From NCBI RefSeq assembly GCF_014873915.1, contig NZ_JADBEJ010000005.1, forward strand, positions 2,170,001 to 2,234,000: a stretch of DNA of 64,000 nt. The letters are read 5' to 3'. Every line of letters starts with the position of its first letter. Within the stretch, counting starts at the first letter, position 1. The stretch is from Amycolatopsis roodepoortensis (lineage in GTDB: Bacteria; Actinomycetota; Actinomycetes; Mycobacteriales; Pseudonocardiaceae). A program made the position numbers and the translations under genes. Under the pieces are notes generated by a model. That model was not told where the DNA came from and made no database searches. It saw only the letters and a program-made list of their open reading frames with translations. Shown here piece after piece: positions 23,426 through 32,302 of this stretch.

Positions 23426-23460
23426 GTGCCCTTCGGACTGTGACCCAGTCCGAAGGGCAC
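23426..23460. terminator. Perfect 14-bp hairpin before the permease gene
   Basis: GTGCCCTTCGGACT (23426-23439) pairs perfectly with 23447-23460 across a seven-base loop. It lies 25 bases after the hydrolase stop and 19 before the permease ATG. It either ends the first transcript or acts in the permease 5' leader. No T-tract follows. Confidence 0.55.
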
Positions 23461-23479
23461 AACCTGTTGGGAGACGACG

Positions 23480-24955
23480 ATGTCCGCACCGCGCAGCCTG
23501 GGCTCGGGATCCGGGATTTTCCGCCGTAAACCGATCGATCAGATCCAAGAACTCAGTGGGGGCGGAGGGCTCCAACGCACGCTCGGCCTGCGGCAGCTGA
23601 CCGCGATCGGCGTCGGGGGCATCATCGGCGCGGGGATCTTCTCCCTGGCCGGCGCGGTCGCGAACAAGACGGCCGGACCTGCGGTGCTCATCTCGTTCCT
23701 CATCGCGGGTATCGCCAGCGCCGCCGCCGCGTTCTCCTACGCCGAGTTCGCCGGGTTGATCCCGCGCGCCGGGTCCGCCTACACCTACGGCTACACCGTG
23801 CTGGGCGAGATCGTCGGCTGGTTCATCGGCTGGGACCTGCTGCTGGAGTACACCGCGATCGTGGCGGTGGTCGCGATCGGCATCTCCGGCTACTTCAACG
23901 AACTGCTGGGCTATCTCAACATCGAGCTCCCGACCTGGATGCTGGGTGCTCCGGGCACCGAAACGGGCGATGTCGCGCCGGGGTCCTACAAGATCAACCT
24001 GTTCGCCGTGCTGCTGTGCCTGCTGATCGCCTTCATCCTCAACCAGGGCATGAAGAACGCGGCCAGGTTCGAAACGCTGCTGGTCTACCTGAAGGTCGGC
24101 TTGGTCCTGCTGGTCATCGTCGTCGGCGTCTTCCACATCAACACCGACAACTACTCGAACTTCTTCCCGTTCGGCCTCAGTGGCGCGTTCACCGGCGCGG
24201 CGACGGTGTTCTTCGCGGTCTTCGGTTACGACGCCATGTCCACCGCCGCCGAGGAATCGACCGACTCCCAGAAACACATGCCGAAGGCGATCATCTACTC
24301 GCTCGCCATTTCGATGGTGCTCTACGTGCTGGCCTGCCTGGTCCTGACCGGAATGGTCAACTACAAGGACATCGACAGCGAGGCCGCCTTCTCCAGCGCC
24401 TTCGCCGGGCTCGGCATGAAGTGGCTCGGCCTGATCATCGCCGTCGGCGCGATCATCGGTATCACCACGGTGCTGTTCACCTTCCTCATGGGCGCGAGCC
24501 GGGTCGGCTACTCGATGAGCCGCGACGGCCTGCTGCCCAAGTGGTTCAGCAAGACCCACCCGGTCCGCAAGGTGCCGAGCCGGATGACCTGGGTGCTCGG
24601 TATCGCGTCGGCTGTCATCGCCGGCCTGCTGCCCATCGGCGAGGCCGCGGAACTGACGAACATCGGCATCCTGCTCGCGTTCGTCGTCGTCTGCATCGCG
24701 GTGATCGTCCTGCGCTACAAGCAGCCCGACCTGCCCCGGTCCTTCAAGACCCCTGGCATGCCGATCGTGCCGATCATCGGCGTCGTCTTCTCGATCTGGC
24801 TGATCACATTCCTGAACCCGGAGACCTGGCTGCGGTTCGCGGCCTGGTTCGTCGTCGGCCTGATCATCTACTTCGCCTACAGCCGCCGTCACTCCGCGAT
24901 GAACGCGAACAACGGCGACGCGAAGCAGGTCAGCGGAGACGACTCAACCGCGTAG
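23480..24955 (+). CDS. APC-family cationic amino acid permease
   Basis: This 491-residue membrane protein has 12-14 helices. The first carries GVGGIIGAGIFSLAG, the conserved APC substrate-binding glycine motif. FGYDAMSTAAEES and GASRVGYSMSRDGLLPKWF are typical of the CAT (cationic amino acid transporter, YhdG-like) branch. It probably takes up arginine, lysine or related amines, driven by protons. Its 3' end overlaps the convergent nitronate monooxygenase gene by 26 bases, so the two coding strands share sequence. Confidence 0.85.
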   Translation: MSAPRSLGSGSGIFRRKPIDQIQELSGGGGLQRTLGLRQLTAIGVGGIIGAGIFSLAGAVANKTAGPAVLISFLIAGIASAAAAFSYAEFAGLIPRAGSAYTYGYTVLGEIVGWFIGWDLLLEYTAIVAVVAIGISGYFNELLGYLNIELPTWMLGAPGTETGDVAPGSYKINLFAVLLCLLIAFILNQGMKNAARFETLLVYLKVGLVLLVIVVGVFHINTDNYSNFFPFGLSGAFTGAATVFFAVFGYDAMSTAAEESTDSQKHMPKAIIYSLAISMVLYVLACLVLTGMVNYKDIDSEAAFSSAFAGLGMKWLGLIIAVGAIIGITTVLFTFLMGASRVGYSMSRDGLLPKWFSKTHPVRKVPSRMTWVLGIASAVIAGLLPIGEAAELTNIGILLAFVVVCIAVIVLRYKQPDLPRSFKTPGMPIVPIIGVVFSIWLITFLNPETWLRFAAWFVVGLIIYFAYSRRHSAMNANNGDAKQVSGDDSTA

Positions 24956-25979
24956 CGGCATCGCGGGCTTCGGCCTGGAGGCGTCCGACGATCGACGCCG
25001 CCGGGCCGGAGCCCGCGAGTTCGTAGGTCTGCCCCGCGTAGAGGGACATGATCTCGGGGTCGCCCGCCTTGCCCGCCGCCGCGCGGATCGGTTTGGTCAG
25101 GTTGTTGATCTCCGGATACGCCGACGGCGCCGTGGCCGAGAAGTCCGCGACCACACGGTTGACCAGCGACCGGGCAGGACGCCCGCTGAACGCCCTGGTG
25201 AACGCCGTCGGCCTTCCGCCGTCCGCGAGCGCCTGCCGGTGCGCGGGCTGCGTCCCCGCCTCGTCCGCCCGCAGGAAAGCGGTGCCCAACTGTGCCGCGA
25301 CGGCCCCCGCCGCCAGCACCGCCGCGATGTCGGCACCGTGCACCAGCCCGCCCGTCGCGACTAGCGGCAGGTCCGTCCGCGCCGAGACCAGGCGGAGCAG
25401 GCTGAGGACGCCGTACTGCGCGCCCCCGCCTTCGGCTCCGGGCTCATCGGCGAAGAGGCCTCGATGCGCTCCGGCCTCGAAGCCCTGGACCACAAGGGCG
25501 TCCGCGCCGACAGCCACGGCCTGATCGGCCTCCGCCGGGCTGGTGACGGTGACGGCCACCTTGCTCCCGTTGGCGTGCAGGCGTTCGACGTCATCGGGTG
25601 AAGGGGTGCCGAAGGTGAACGAAACGACCGGCACCTTCCGTTCGAGGACGACCTCGAGCTTCGCGGCATAGGCGTCGTCGTCCCAGCGCGGCTCGCCGGG
25701 CTCGACACCGTGGCGTTCGGCCTCCGCGCGCCAGCGCTCGACATGCGCACCGAGGTCCGCCTCGGCGGCGCCGCCCGGGACGAAGAGGTTCACGCCGAAC
25801 GGCTCGCCGGTCAGCCCGGCCGTCTTCGCGATCCGGTCCGAGAGGGCGTCGGCGCTCAGATAGCCCCCGGCCAGGAAGCCGAATCCCCCCGCCGCGGTCA
25901 CCGCGGCCACGAGCTCGGGAGTGGTCGGCCCGCCCGCCATCGGGGCCGCGATCACGGGAAAACGCAGATCTTCGAACAC
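24930..25979 (-). CDS. Nitronate monooxygenase-like FMN enzyme
   Basis: This 349-residue TIM-barrel protein is of the NPD/nitronate monooxygenase family. It has FPVIAAPMAGGPTTPELVAAVTAAGGFGFLAGGY for the N-terminal FMN strand, VVQGFEAGAHRG with the catalytic histidine, and LPLVATGGLVHGADIAAVLAAGAVAAQLGTAFL for phosphate binding. It oxidises nitronates or related anions with FMN and oxygen. The true substrate may differ. Convergent with the permease, its last codons overlap that gene. Confidence 0.85.
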   Translation of the reverse strand: MFEDLRFPVIAAPMAGGPTTPELVAAVTAAGGFGFLAGGYLSADALSDRIAKTAGLTGEPFGVNLFVPGGAAEADLGAHVERWRAEAERHGVEPGEPRWDDDAYAAKLEVVLERKVPVVSFTFGTPSPDDVERLHANGSKVAVTVTSPAEADQAVAVGADALVVQGFEAGAHRGLFADEPGAEGGGAQYGVLSLLRLVSARTDLPLVATGGLVHGADIAAVLAAGAVAAQLGTAFLRADEAGTQPAHRQALADGGRPTAFTRAFSGRPARSLVNRVVADFSATAPSAYPEINNLTKPIRAAAGKAGDPEIMSLYAGQTYELAGSGPAASIVGRLQAEARDAATRLSRLR

Positions 25980-26047
25980 GTTTCCGACGATAGTCCCCTC
26001 GCGATGACACGGAATGTGACGTTCGAGTCACTCCAAGGTTCGGCCGT

Positions 26048-26063
26048 GGTGGTCTAGACCTTT
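26048..26063. promoter_or_regulatory. DasR-like operator (dre)
   Basis: The core palindrome GGTCTAGACC (26051-26060) with flanking T matches 12 of 16 positions of the DasR site ACTGGTCTAGACCACT known from Streptomyces. It lies 69 bases before a secreted hexosaminidase start. DasR represses aminosugar genes and is released by glucosamine-6-phosphate, so the target fits. Confidence 0.65.
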
Positions 26064-26091
26064 AACGCCGGAAATGCGACCATCGGACAAC

Positions 26092-26109
26092 GCGTGACGC
26101 GCGTCACGC
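26092..26109. promoter_or_regulatory. CRP-like palindrome before the hexosaminidase
   Basis: GCGTGACGCGCGTCACGC is a perfect 18-base palindrome. Its centre GTGA-N6-TCAC fits the half-sites of CRP/GlxR regulators and the GTG-N6-GNCAC form described for Streptomyces Crp. It could also fold as an RNA hairpin just before the ribosome site at about 26119. Confidence 0.45.
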
Positions 26110-26131
26110 CCCTGTCCCCTGGAGGCACCCG

Positions 26132-27895
26132 GTGAAGACCTTGAAAGCGCGGCTGGGCCGCGCCTTCGTCGGGGTGGCGCTGCTCGCCGGCGCCACCACC
26201 GCAGCCGCCCCCGTCGCCGACGCGGCCACCCCGCCACTGCAGGCGATCGTCCCGGTCCCGGTCTCGGTCCGCGCGGTCACCGGTTCCGACCACACCCTGA
26301 CCGCGAACACCAAGATCTACACCCAGGCCGGTTCGGCACAGGCCAAGGCGGTCGGCGACTACCTCGCCGGGATCTTCCGCGCGTCCACCGGCTTCCCACT
26401 GCCCGTCTCCGACGCGCTATCGGGCACCCCTGCCGACGGGATCTCACTCCTGCTGTCCGGCGCCGACTCCCGTGTCGGTGACCAGGGCTATCAGCTCAAC
26501 TCGACATCCGCATCGGTCGTCCTGCGCGCGACGACCGCGCAAGGTCTCTTCGGCGGCGTTCAGACACTGCGGCAGCTGCTGCCGGGCAAGATCGAAAGCT
26601 CCACGGTCCAGCAGGGGCCCTGGACGATCCCGGGTGCCGACATCCTGGACTATCCGCGATTCGGCTACCGGGGCGCGATGCTCGACGTCGCCCGGCATTT
26701 CCATCCGGTCGCCACCGTCAAGCGGTACATCGACCAGCTTGCGCAGTACAAGATCAACAACCTGCATCTGCACCTCGCCGACGACCAGGGCTGGCGCATC
26801 CAGATCGACAGCTGGCCGCGACTGACCACCTACGGCGGCAGCACCCAGGTCGGCGGCGGCGCCGGCGGCTACTACACCAAGGCGCAGTACGCGGAGATCG
26901 TGAACTACGCGGCCTCCCGATTCATCACGGTCATCCCGGAGATCGACATGCCCGGGCACACCAACGCCGCCCTGGCCTCGTACGCCGAGCTGAACTGCAA
27001 CAACACCGCTCCCCCGCTGCGCACCGACACCGCCGTCGGCTACAGCTCGCTCTGCATCTCGAAGGAGATCACCTACACCTTCGTCAACGACGTCATCCGC
27101 GAGGTCGCCGCGCTGACGCCCGGCCCGTACTTCCACCTCGGCGGCGACGAGGCGCAGGCCACCAGCGACGCGGACTACCGCACGTTCATGAACCGGGTGC
27201 TGCCGATGGTGGCCGCCGCGGGCAAGCAGGTCGTCGGCTGGCACGAGATCGGCAAGGCCACCCTGCCCGCCACGGCGACCCCGCAGTTCTGGGGTACGAC
27301 GACGTCCAGCACGGAGGTCTCGAACGCCGTCGCCCGCGGCAGCAAGGTGATCCTGTCGCCTGCCAACAAGGCCTACCTGGACATGAAGTACAACTCCAGT
27401 ACCCCGATCGGGCTCTCCTGGGCCGGCTACATCGAGGTCCAGGACGCCTACAACTGGAACCCGGGCGCCTACCTCTCCGGCGTTCCCGAATCCGCCGTCC
27501 GCGGCGTCGAATCCCCGCTGTGGACCGAAACCGTGGTCACCCCGGCGAACATCGACTACCTCGCGTTCCCCCGGCTCCCCGCGCACGCCGAGCTCGGCTG
27601 GTCGCCGTGGTCGACCCACGATTGGAACACCTTCCGAGTACGCCTCGGTGCCCAAGCCCCGCGGTGGCAGGCCCAGGGCCTCGACTACTACAAGTCGAGC
27701 CAGGTGCCCTGGGAAACCGGATCCGGCAACCCCGGCACCTGCTCGCTCCCCGCCTGGGACCGCGCTTCGGTCTATACCGGCGGAGCGACCGTCTCCCACA
27801 ACGGCCACAAATGGACGGCGCAGTGGTGGACGCAAGGCGAAGAGCCCGGGACGACCGGCCAATGGGGTGTCTGGCGGGACAACGGCACCTGCTGA
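26132..27895 (+). CDS. Secreted GH20 beta-N-acetylhexosaminidase with C-terminal CBM
   Basis: This 587-residue protein from GTG 26132 has a signal peptide of about 32 residues, cut near ADAA. A GH20b-like domain follows to about 160, then the GH20 barrel: YRGAMLDVARHFHPV, LHLHLADDQGWRIQID, and FHLGGDEAQ with the catalytic pair D339-E340. The last 51 residues (CSLPAWDRASVYTGGATVSHNGHKWTAQWWT ...) form a CBM5/12-type chitin-binding module. It releases N-acetylglucosamine from chitin oligomers outside the cell, using substrate-assisted catalysis. The DasR-like site upstream fits induction by aminosugars. Confidence 0.92.
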   Translation: MKTLKARLGRAFVGVALLAGATTAAAPVADAATPPLQAIVPVPVSVRAVTGSDHTLTANTKIYTQAGSAQAKAVGDYLAGIFRASTGFPLPVSDALSGTPADGISLLLSGADSRVGDQGYQLNSTSASVVLRATTAQGLFGGVQTLRQLLPGKIESSTVQQGPWTIPGADILDYPRFGYRGAMLDVARHFHPVATVKRYIDQLAQYKINNLHLHLADDQGWRIQIDSWPRLTTYGGSTQVGGGAGGYYTKAQYAEIVNYAASRFITVIPEIDMPGHTNAALASYAELNCNNTAPPLRTDTAVGYSSLCISKEITYTFVNDVIREVAALTPGPYFHLGGDEAQATSDADYRTFMNRVLPMVAAAGKQVVGWHEIGKATLPATATPQFWGTTTSSTEVSNAVARGSKVILSPANKAYLDMKYNSSTPIGLSWAGYIEVQDAYNWNPGAYLSGVPESAVRGVESPLWTETVVTPANIDYLAFPRLPAHAELGWSPWSTHDWNTFRVRLGAQAPRWQAQGLDYYKSSQVPWETGSGNPGTCSLPAWDRASVYTGGATVSHNGHKWTAQWWTQGEEPGTTGQWGVWRDNGTC

Positions 27896-27951
27896 CCCGT
27901 CCAGTAGTCCGCTCGGCCCCTTCACCGGGCCGGGCGGGCTACGGTGGTCCC

Positions 27952-28398
27952 ATGGCCGCAGACCTCGAACTCGTCCGCACACTTTCTTTGCGCGAAAACG
28001 GACTCGCGACCGTTTCGACGGTCCGCGCCGACGGCACCGTCCACTCTTCGGTGGTCAACGCCGGCGTCTTCGAAGACCCGGTCACCAAGGCACCGGGAGT
28101 CGCCTTCGTGGCGATGGGCGGGGTGAAGAAACTCGACCTGTTCCGCCGGGCGGGCCACGCCACGGTCACCTTCCGGCGCGGCTGGGAATGGGCGGCGGTC
28201 CAGGGAAGCACGCACCTGATCGGACCGGACGACCCGGACCCGGACTTCGACCCGGCCGGCCTTCCCCGGTTGCTGCGCGAGGTCTTCATGGCGGCGACGG
28301 GGACCCACGACGACTGGGACGAGTACGACCGCGTGATGGCCGCCGAACGCAGGGTCGCCGTCTTCGTCACGGCGAACCGCATCAGCGGGAATCGCTGA
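27952..28398 (+). CDS. PPOX-class flavin/F420-dependent oxidoreductase
   Basis: This 148-residue protein has a split-barrel flavin fold: GLATVSTVRADGTVHSSVVNAGVF, then VAFVAMGGVKKLDLFRRAGHATVTFRRGWEWAAVQGSTHLIGPDD. It ends with a short helix and RRVAVFVTANRISGNR. This is the pattern of pyridoxamine-phosphate-oxidase-like and F420-dependent PPOX proteins in actinomycetes. The cofactor (FMN or F420) cannot be decided by eye. It is monocistronic with a strong hairpin right after its stop. Confidence 0.75.
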   Translation: MAADLELVRTLSLRENGLATVSTVRADGTVHSSVVNAGVFEDPVTKAPGVAFVAMGGVKKLDLFRRAGHATVTFRRGWEWAAVQGSTHLIGPDDPDPDFDPAGLPRLLREVFMAATGTHDDWDEYDRVMAAERRVAVFVTANRISGNR

Positions 28399-28442
28399 CG
28401 CGAAAGGGCCGCCCGGATCGTGATCCGGGCGGCCCTTTCGCG
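28399..28442. terminator. Perfect 21-bp bidirectional hairpin
   Basis: The arm 28399-28419 (beginning CGCGAAAGGGCCGCCC) is perfectly inverted at 28422-28442 with only two bases between. It lies exactly between the convergent PPOX and lepA genes and most likely ends transcription in both directions, though neither side has a T-run. Confidence 0.75.
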
Positions 28443-28450
28443 AGTGCCGT

Positions 28451-30292
28451 CTACTTCTTCTTGCTACCGGCGTCCTCAGTGGACAGTGCGGCGACGAAGG
28501 CCTCCTGCGGGACCTCGACCCGGCCGACGGTCTTCATCCGCTTCTTGCCTTCCTTCTGCTTTTCCAGCAGCTTGCGCTTACGCGAGATGTCACCGCCGTA
28601 ACATTTCGCGAGCACGTCCTTGCGGATCGCGCGGATGGTCTCGCGGGCGATGATCCGCGACCCGACAGCCGCCTGGATCGGGACCTCGAACTGCTGCCGC
28701 GGGATCAGCTCACGCAGCCGCGTCGCCATCCGGTTGCCGTAACCGTAAGCGGCGTCCTTGTGCACGATCGCCGAGAACGCGTCGACGGTCTCGCCCTGGA
28801 GCAGGATGTCGACCTTGACCAGGTCGGCGACCTGGTCGCCGCCCTCTTCGTAGTCGAGGGACGCGTAACCGCGCGTACGCGACTTCAGTGTGTCGAAGAA
28901 GTCGAAGATGATCTCCGCGAGCGGGATGTTGTAGCGCAGTTCGACGCGGTCCTCGGAGAGGTAGTCCATCCCCAGCAGCGTGCCGCGCTTGGCCTGGCAC
29001 AGCTCCATGATCGTGCCGACGAACTCCGACGGCGCCAGGATGCTCACCTTGGAGACCGGCTCGTGGACCTCGGAGATCTTCATCCCGGACGGCCAGTCCG
29101 AGGGGTTCGTCACCACGACCTCGCTCTTGTCCTCGAGCACGACGTTGTAGATGACGTTCGGCGCGGTCGAAATCAGGTCGAGGCCAAATTCGCGCTCGAG
29201 CCGGTCCCGGGTGATCTCGAGGTGCAGCAGGCCGAGGAAGCCGCAGCGGAACCCGAACCCGAGCGCCACGGAGGTCTCCGGCTCGTAGGCGAGCGCGGCG
29301 TCGTTGAGCTGGAGCTTGTCCAGTGCTTCACGCAGTTCGGGGTAGTCCGAGCCATCGACCGGGTACAGACCCGAGTACACCATCGGCTTCGGCTCGCGGT
29401 AGCCAGCGAGCGGCTCCTCGGCACCCTTGCGCTCGGAGGTGACGGTGTCACCGACCTTCGACTGACGGACGTCCTTCACCCCGGTGATGAGGTAGCCCAC
29501 CTCGCCGACCCCGAGCCCCTTGCTGGCCTTGGGCTCCGGAGAGATGATCCCGACCTCGAGGAGTTCGTGGGTGGCACCGGTCGACATCATCTTGATCCGC
29601 TCGCGCGGCGTGATCTTCCCGTCGACGACCCTGATGTAGGTCACGACGCCCCGGTAGGTGTCGTAGACCGAGTCGAAGATCATCGCGCGGGCCGGCGCGT
29701 CCGCGTCCCCGACCGGCGGCGGGACCTGCTTGACGCACTCGTCGAGCAGTTCGGTCACGCCCATGCCGGTCTTCGCCGACACGCGGAGCACGTCCGAGGG
29801 CTCGCAGCCGATGATGTGCGCCAGCTCGGCCGCGTACTTGTCCGGATCGGCCGACGGCAGGTCGATCTTGTTCAGGACCGGGATGATGTGCAGGTTCTTC
29901 TCGAGCGCCAGGTAGAGGTTCGCCAGCGTCTGCGCCTCGATCCCCTGAGCGGCATCGACCAGCAGAATCGCCCCTTCACAGGCCTCCAGCGCCCGGGAAA
30001 CCTCGTACGTGAAGTCCACGTGGCCGGGAGTGTCGATCAGGTGCAGGACATGGTCCTGGCCGTCGACCTTCCAGGGCAGGCGCACGTTCTGCGCCTTGAT
30101 GGTGATCCCGCGTTCCCGTTCGATGTCCATGCGGTCGAGGTACTGAGCGCGCATGGCCCGCTCCTCGACCACGCCGGTGAGCTGCAGCATCCGGTCGGCC
30201 AGGGTCGACTTGCCGTGGTCGATGTGCGCGATGATGCAGAAGTTCCGGATGAGCTCCGGGGGCGTGAAGGTCGTGTCGGCGAACGTCGTCAA
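28451..30292 (-). CDS. lepA: Elongation factor 4
   Basis: This 613-residue translational GTPase is full length. G motifs: AHIDHGKSTLADRML, RERGITIKAQNVRL, DTPGHVDFTYEVSR and NKIDLPSADP. The LepA-specific C-terminal domain follows, with RLRELIPRQQFEVPIQAAVGSRIIARETIRAIRKDVLAKCYGGDISRKRKLLEKQKEGKKRMK. EF-4 acts on stalled or mispositioned ribosomes. The start is TTG 30292 with GAGGAAA upstream; no ATG is available nearby. The stop lies next to the 21-bp hairpin. Confidence 0.96.
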   Translation of the reverse strand: MTTFADTTFTPPELIRNFCIIAHIDHGKSTLADRMLQLTGVVEERAMRAQYLDRMDIERERGITIKAQNVRLPWKVDGQDHVLHLIDTPGHVDFTYEVSRALEACEGAILLVDAAQGIEAQTLANLYLALEKNLHIIPVLNKIDLPSADPDKYAAELAHIIGCEPSDVLRVSAKTGMGVTELLDECVKQVPPPVGDADAPARAMIFDSVYDTYRGVVTYIRVVDGKITPRERIKMMSTGATHELLEVGIISPEPKASKGLGVGEVGYLITGVKDVRQSKVGDTVTSERKGAEEPLAGYREPKPMVYSGLYPVDGSDYPELREALDKLQLNDAALAYEPETSVALGFGFRCGFLGLLHLEITRDRLEREFGLDLISTAPNVIYNVVLEDKSEVVVTNPSDWPSGMKISEVHEPVSKVSILAPSEFVGTIMELCQAKRGTLLGMDYLSEDRVELRYNIPLAEIIFDFFDTLKSRTRGYASLDYEEGGDQVADLVKVDILLQGETVDAFSAIVHKDAAYGYGNRMATRLRELIPRQQFEVPIQAAVGSRIIARETIRAIRKDVLAKCYGGDISRKRKLLEKQKEGKKRMKTVGRVEVPQEAFVAALSTEDAGSKKK

Positions 30293-30405
30293 CGGGTTTC
30301 CTCGCGAAGGTCGGGGTGTGCCACCTCTATGCTCCCATGCCGCTCCGGGTGCGAGTGGGGGTCATCCCCGATGCGGCCCGTGATGAGCTGTGGTGCCCTC
30401 GAAGT

Positions 30406-30993
30406 ATGAGCACTTCACTGTCCCAGATACTCGACCGAACGTTCGGCCGTCCCCGTGGACTGCTCGGCCGGTTCGGCGGCCGGGCGATGGCCCACGGCAA
30501 CGCCGCCACCGAACTTCGCGTCGTCGAGCTGGCGTCAATCGAGTCCGGCGAAACCGCCCTGGTCGTGGGACCTGGCCCGGGCGTCGGTCTCGAGGCCACG
30601 GCCGGACGCGCGGGCCGCGCGATCGGCGTCGACCCCTCCGCGGAGATGCTCGCCCTCTCGCGCCGCCGCTGCGGCGACGAGGTGGAGCTGCGGCACGGCA
30701 CCGCGGCCTCCACCGGCCAGCCGGACGAAAGCGTCGACGTGGTCCTGAGCGTCAACAACGTGCAGTTGTGGGAGGACCGGGCGGCGGGATTCGCCGAACT
30801 GTTCCGCGTGTTGCGGCCCGGCGGGCGGCTGCTGCTGTCGTCGCACGAGAAGTGGCTGCCGGTCTCCCGGCACGAGCTGGCCGACGAAGTGGCCGCCGCC
30901 GGCTTCACCGACCTGCAGACCTGGACGTGGGAACCGCCGGGCTTCGGCGCCTCGCTCGCCGCTCAGCTGCGCGCGATCAAGCCGCTGGACTAA
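30406..30993 (+). CDS. SAM-dependent class I methyltransferase
   Basis: This 195-residue protein starts at ATG 30406; a longer in-frame reading lacks conserved content. The SAM-binding glycine loop ALVVGPGPGVGLEATAG (a variant of the usual E/D-x-G-x-G-x-G) is followed by the acidic IGVDPSAEML. Then come DVVLSVNNVQLWED and FRVLRPGGRLLLSS, the Methyltransf_11 pattern. Substrate unknown. It is divergent from lepA and convergent with a VOC gene that it overlaps by four bases. Confidence 0.78.
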   Translation: MSTSLSQILDRTFGRPRGLLGRFGGRAMAHGNAATELRVVELASIESGETALVVGPGPGVGLEATAGRAGRAIGVDPSAEMLALSRRRCGDEVELRHGTAASTGQPDESVDVVLSVNNVQLWEDRAAGFAELFRVLRPGGRLLLSSHEKWLPVSRHELADEVAAAGFTDLQTWTWEPPGFGASLAAQLRAIKPLD

Positions 30994-31364
30994 CGCGGGT
31001 CAGTGCGTAACGGGTGCTCACGCGGCACCTCGACCAGCACGATCCTGGTGCCGTCCGGGTCGGCGATCCACGCTTCGTCCAGCCCCCAGGGTTCACGTCG
31101 TGCCCCGCGGACAGGCTCCAAACCCTTCTCCGCGAGTTCCTCGAGCGCCGCCGGCAGATCCCGGACCTGGAGCCACAAGGCGACGTCAGGGGTCGGGCCG
31201 GTCTTCCCGGTACCGACGATCTCGATCGACCCGTTCCCGGCGAAGAACACCGTCCCGCCGGGGAACTCCTTGTCGATGGCCAGGCCCAGGGTGTCCCGAT
31301 AGAACGCCGTCGACACGTCGAGGTCCTTCGGGTGGATCAGCACCCTGCTGCTCAGCACGTCCAT
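30990..31364 (-). CDS. VOC (glyoxalase-like) family protein
   Basis: This 124-residue single-domain protein has LIHPKDLDVSTAFYRDTLGL, the VOC opening strand-helix, and a closing strand AWIADPDGTRIVLVEVP with the metal glutamate position. No substrate can be assigned. It is the only other VOC protein in the window besides the one at 11556 and is not especially similar to it. It overlaps the end of the convergent methyltransferase gene. Confidence 0.7.
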   Translation of the reverse strand: MDVLSSRVLIHPKDLDVSTAFYRDTLGLAIDKEFPGGTVFFAGNGSIEIVGTGKTGPTPDVALWLQVRDLPAALEELAEKGLEPVRGARREPWGLDEAWIADPDGTRIVLVEVPREHPLRTDPR

Positions 31365-31387
31365 GGCTCAATCCCTACCGGATGGGT

Positions 31388-32266
31388 TCAGGCCATCGCA
31401 ATCGCGGTGATCCCCGCCAGCACCACCACCGACCCGGCCAGCCTGCGGACGGCGTTCGCCTCCCCCAGGACCAGCCAGGCGGCAAGGCCACCCAGGACGA
31501 TGCTCAGCTCCCTCGCCGGTGCGACGAGACTCACCGGAGCGATCTGGAGGGCATAGAGCACCAGCAGGTAGGCGACCGGTGAAAGGACGCCGACCACGAG
31601 CACCTCGCGCTTGTGTTCGCGCCAGAGCCACGAGACCTCTTCGCGGTCCTTCAGCGCGTACGGCGTCATGAGGACGCTCTGCACGATCGCGCCGGTTCCG
31701 AAGTAGACGATCGGCGGGACCCCGAGACCCGTGACCGAATGCGCGTCCCACAGGGTGTAGGCGGCGATCGTGAGACCGGTCAGCAGGCCGTAGACCAGGC
31801 CTTTGCGGCGGGCGACACGGTCGGCGGCGTCGGCATGCGCCGGCGCCCGCCCTGACCCGATCACCAGCACCCCGGCGACGACGAGGAACGCGCCCACCAG
31901 GCCGAGCACGCCCGGCCGCTCGCCGAGCAACACGACGGCCGCGAGCACCGAGATCAGCGGCCCGGTACCACGGGCGACGGGATAGACGACGGAAAGGTCG
32001 CCGACGGCGTAGCCCCGCTGGAGGACGACCCCGTAGGTGACGTGGAACACCGCGGCGACCACCGCGGCGAACAACCAGGTCCACTGTGGACGTTGCGGCT
32101 CCACGGCCAGCGAGACGGCCATGACGGGGACGAGCAGGACAGCGGACAGGCTGTAGTAGGCCCAGACGAACCGGGCTCCGCCACGACGGATCCGCTTGGC
32201 CGCGAGATTCCAGCCCGCGTGGATGACGGCGGCGATGACGACGAAGGACAGGGCGGTGGCGTTCAC
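31388..32266 (-). CDS. EamA/DMT-family transporter
   Basis: This protein of about 292 residues has ten helices arranged as two EamA repeats, opening NATALSFVVIAAVIHAGWNLAAKRI. GTG 32266 is chosen because GAAAGG precedes it and the protein then starts as DMT transporters usually do. An ATG at 32293 (nine residues longer) is the alternative. Such transporters export metabolites or amino acids. A 22-base palindrome overlaps the region before this start. Confidence 0.72.
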   Translation of the reverse strand: MNATALSFVVIAAVIHAGWNLAAKRIRRGGARFVWAYYSLSAVLLVPVMAVSLAVEPQRPQWTWLFAAVVAAVFHVTYGVVLQRGYAVGDLSVVYPVARGTGPLISVLAAVVLLGERPGVLGLVGAFLVVAGVLVIGSGRAPAHADAADRVARRKGLVYGLLTGLTIAAYTLWDAHSVTGLGVPPIVYFGTGAIVQSVLMTPYALKDREEVSWLWREHKREVLVVGVLSPVAYLLVLYALQIAPVSLVAPARELSIVLGGLAAWLVLGEANAVRRLAGSVVVLAGITAIAMA

Positions 32267-32280
32267 GACGGACCTTTCAC

Positions 32281-32302
32281 GTTTTCCGCGCATGCGGAAA
32301 AC
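32281..32302. promoter_or_regulatory. Palindromic operator candidate before the EamA transporter
   Basis: GTTTTCCGC (32281-32289) is perfectly inverted as GCGGAAAAC (32294-32302) with a four-base spacer. It covers the upstream ATG and lies 15 bases before the chosen GTG start. A dimeric repressor site is likely. No regulator gene is adjacent. Confidence 0.45.
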
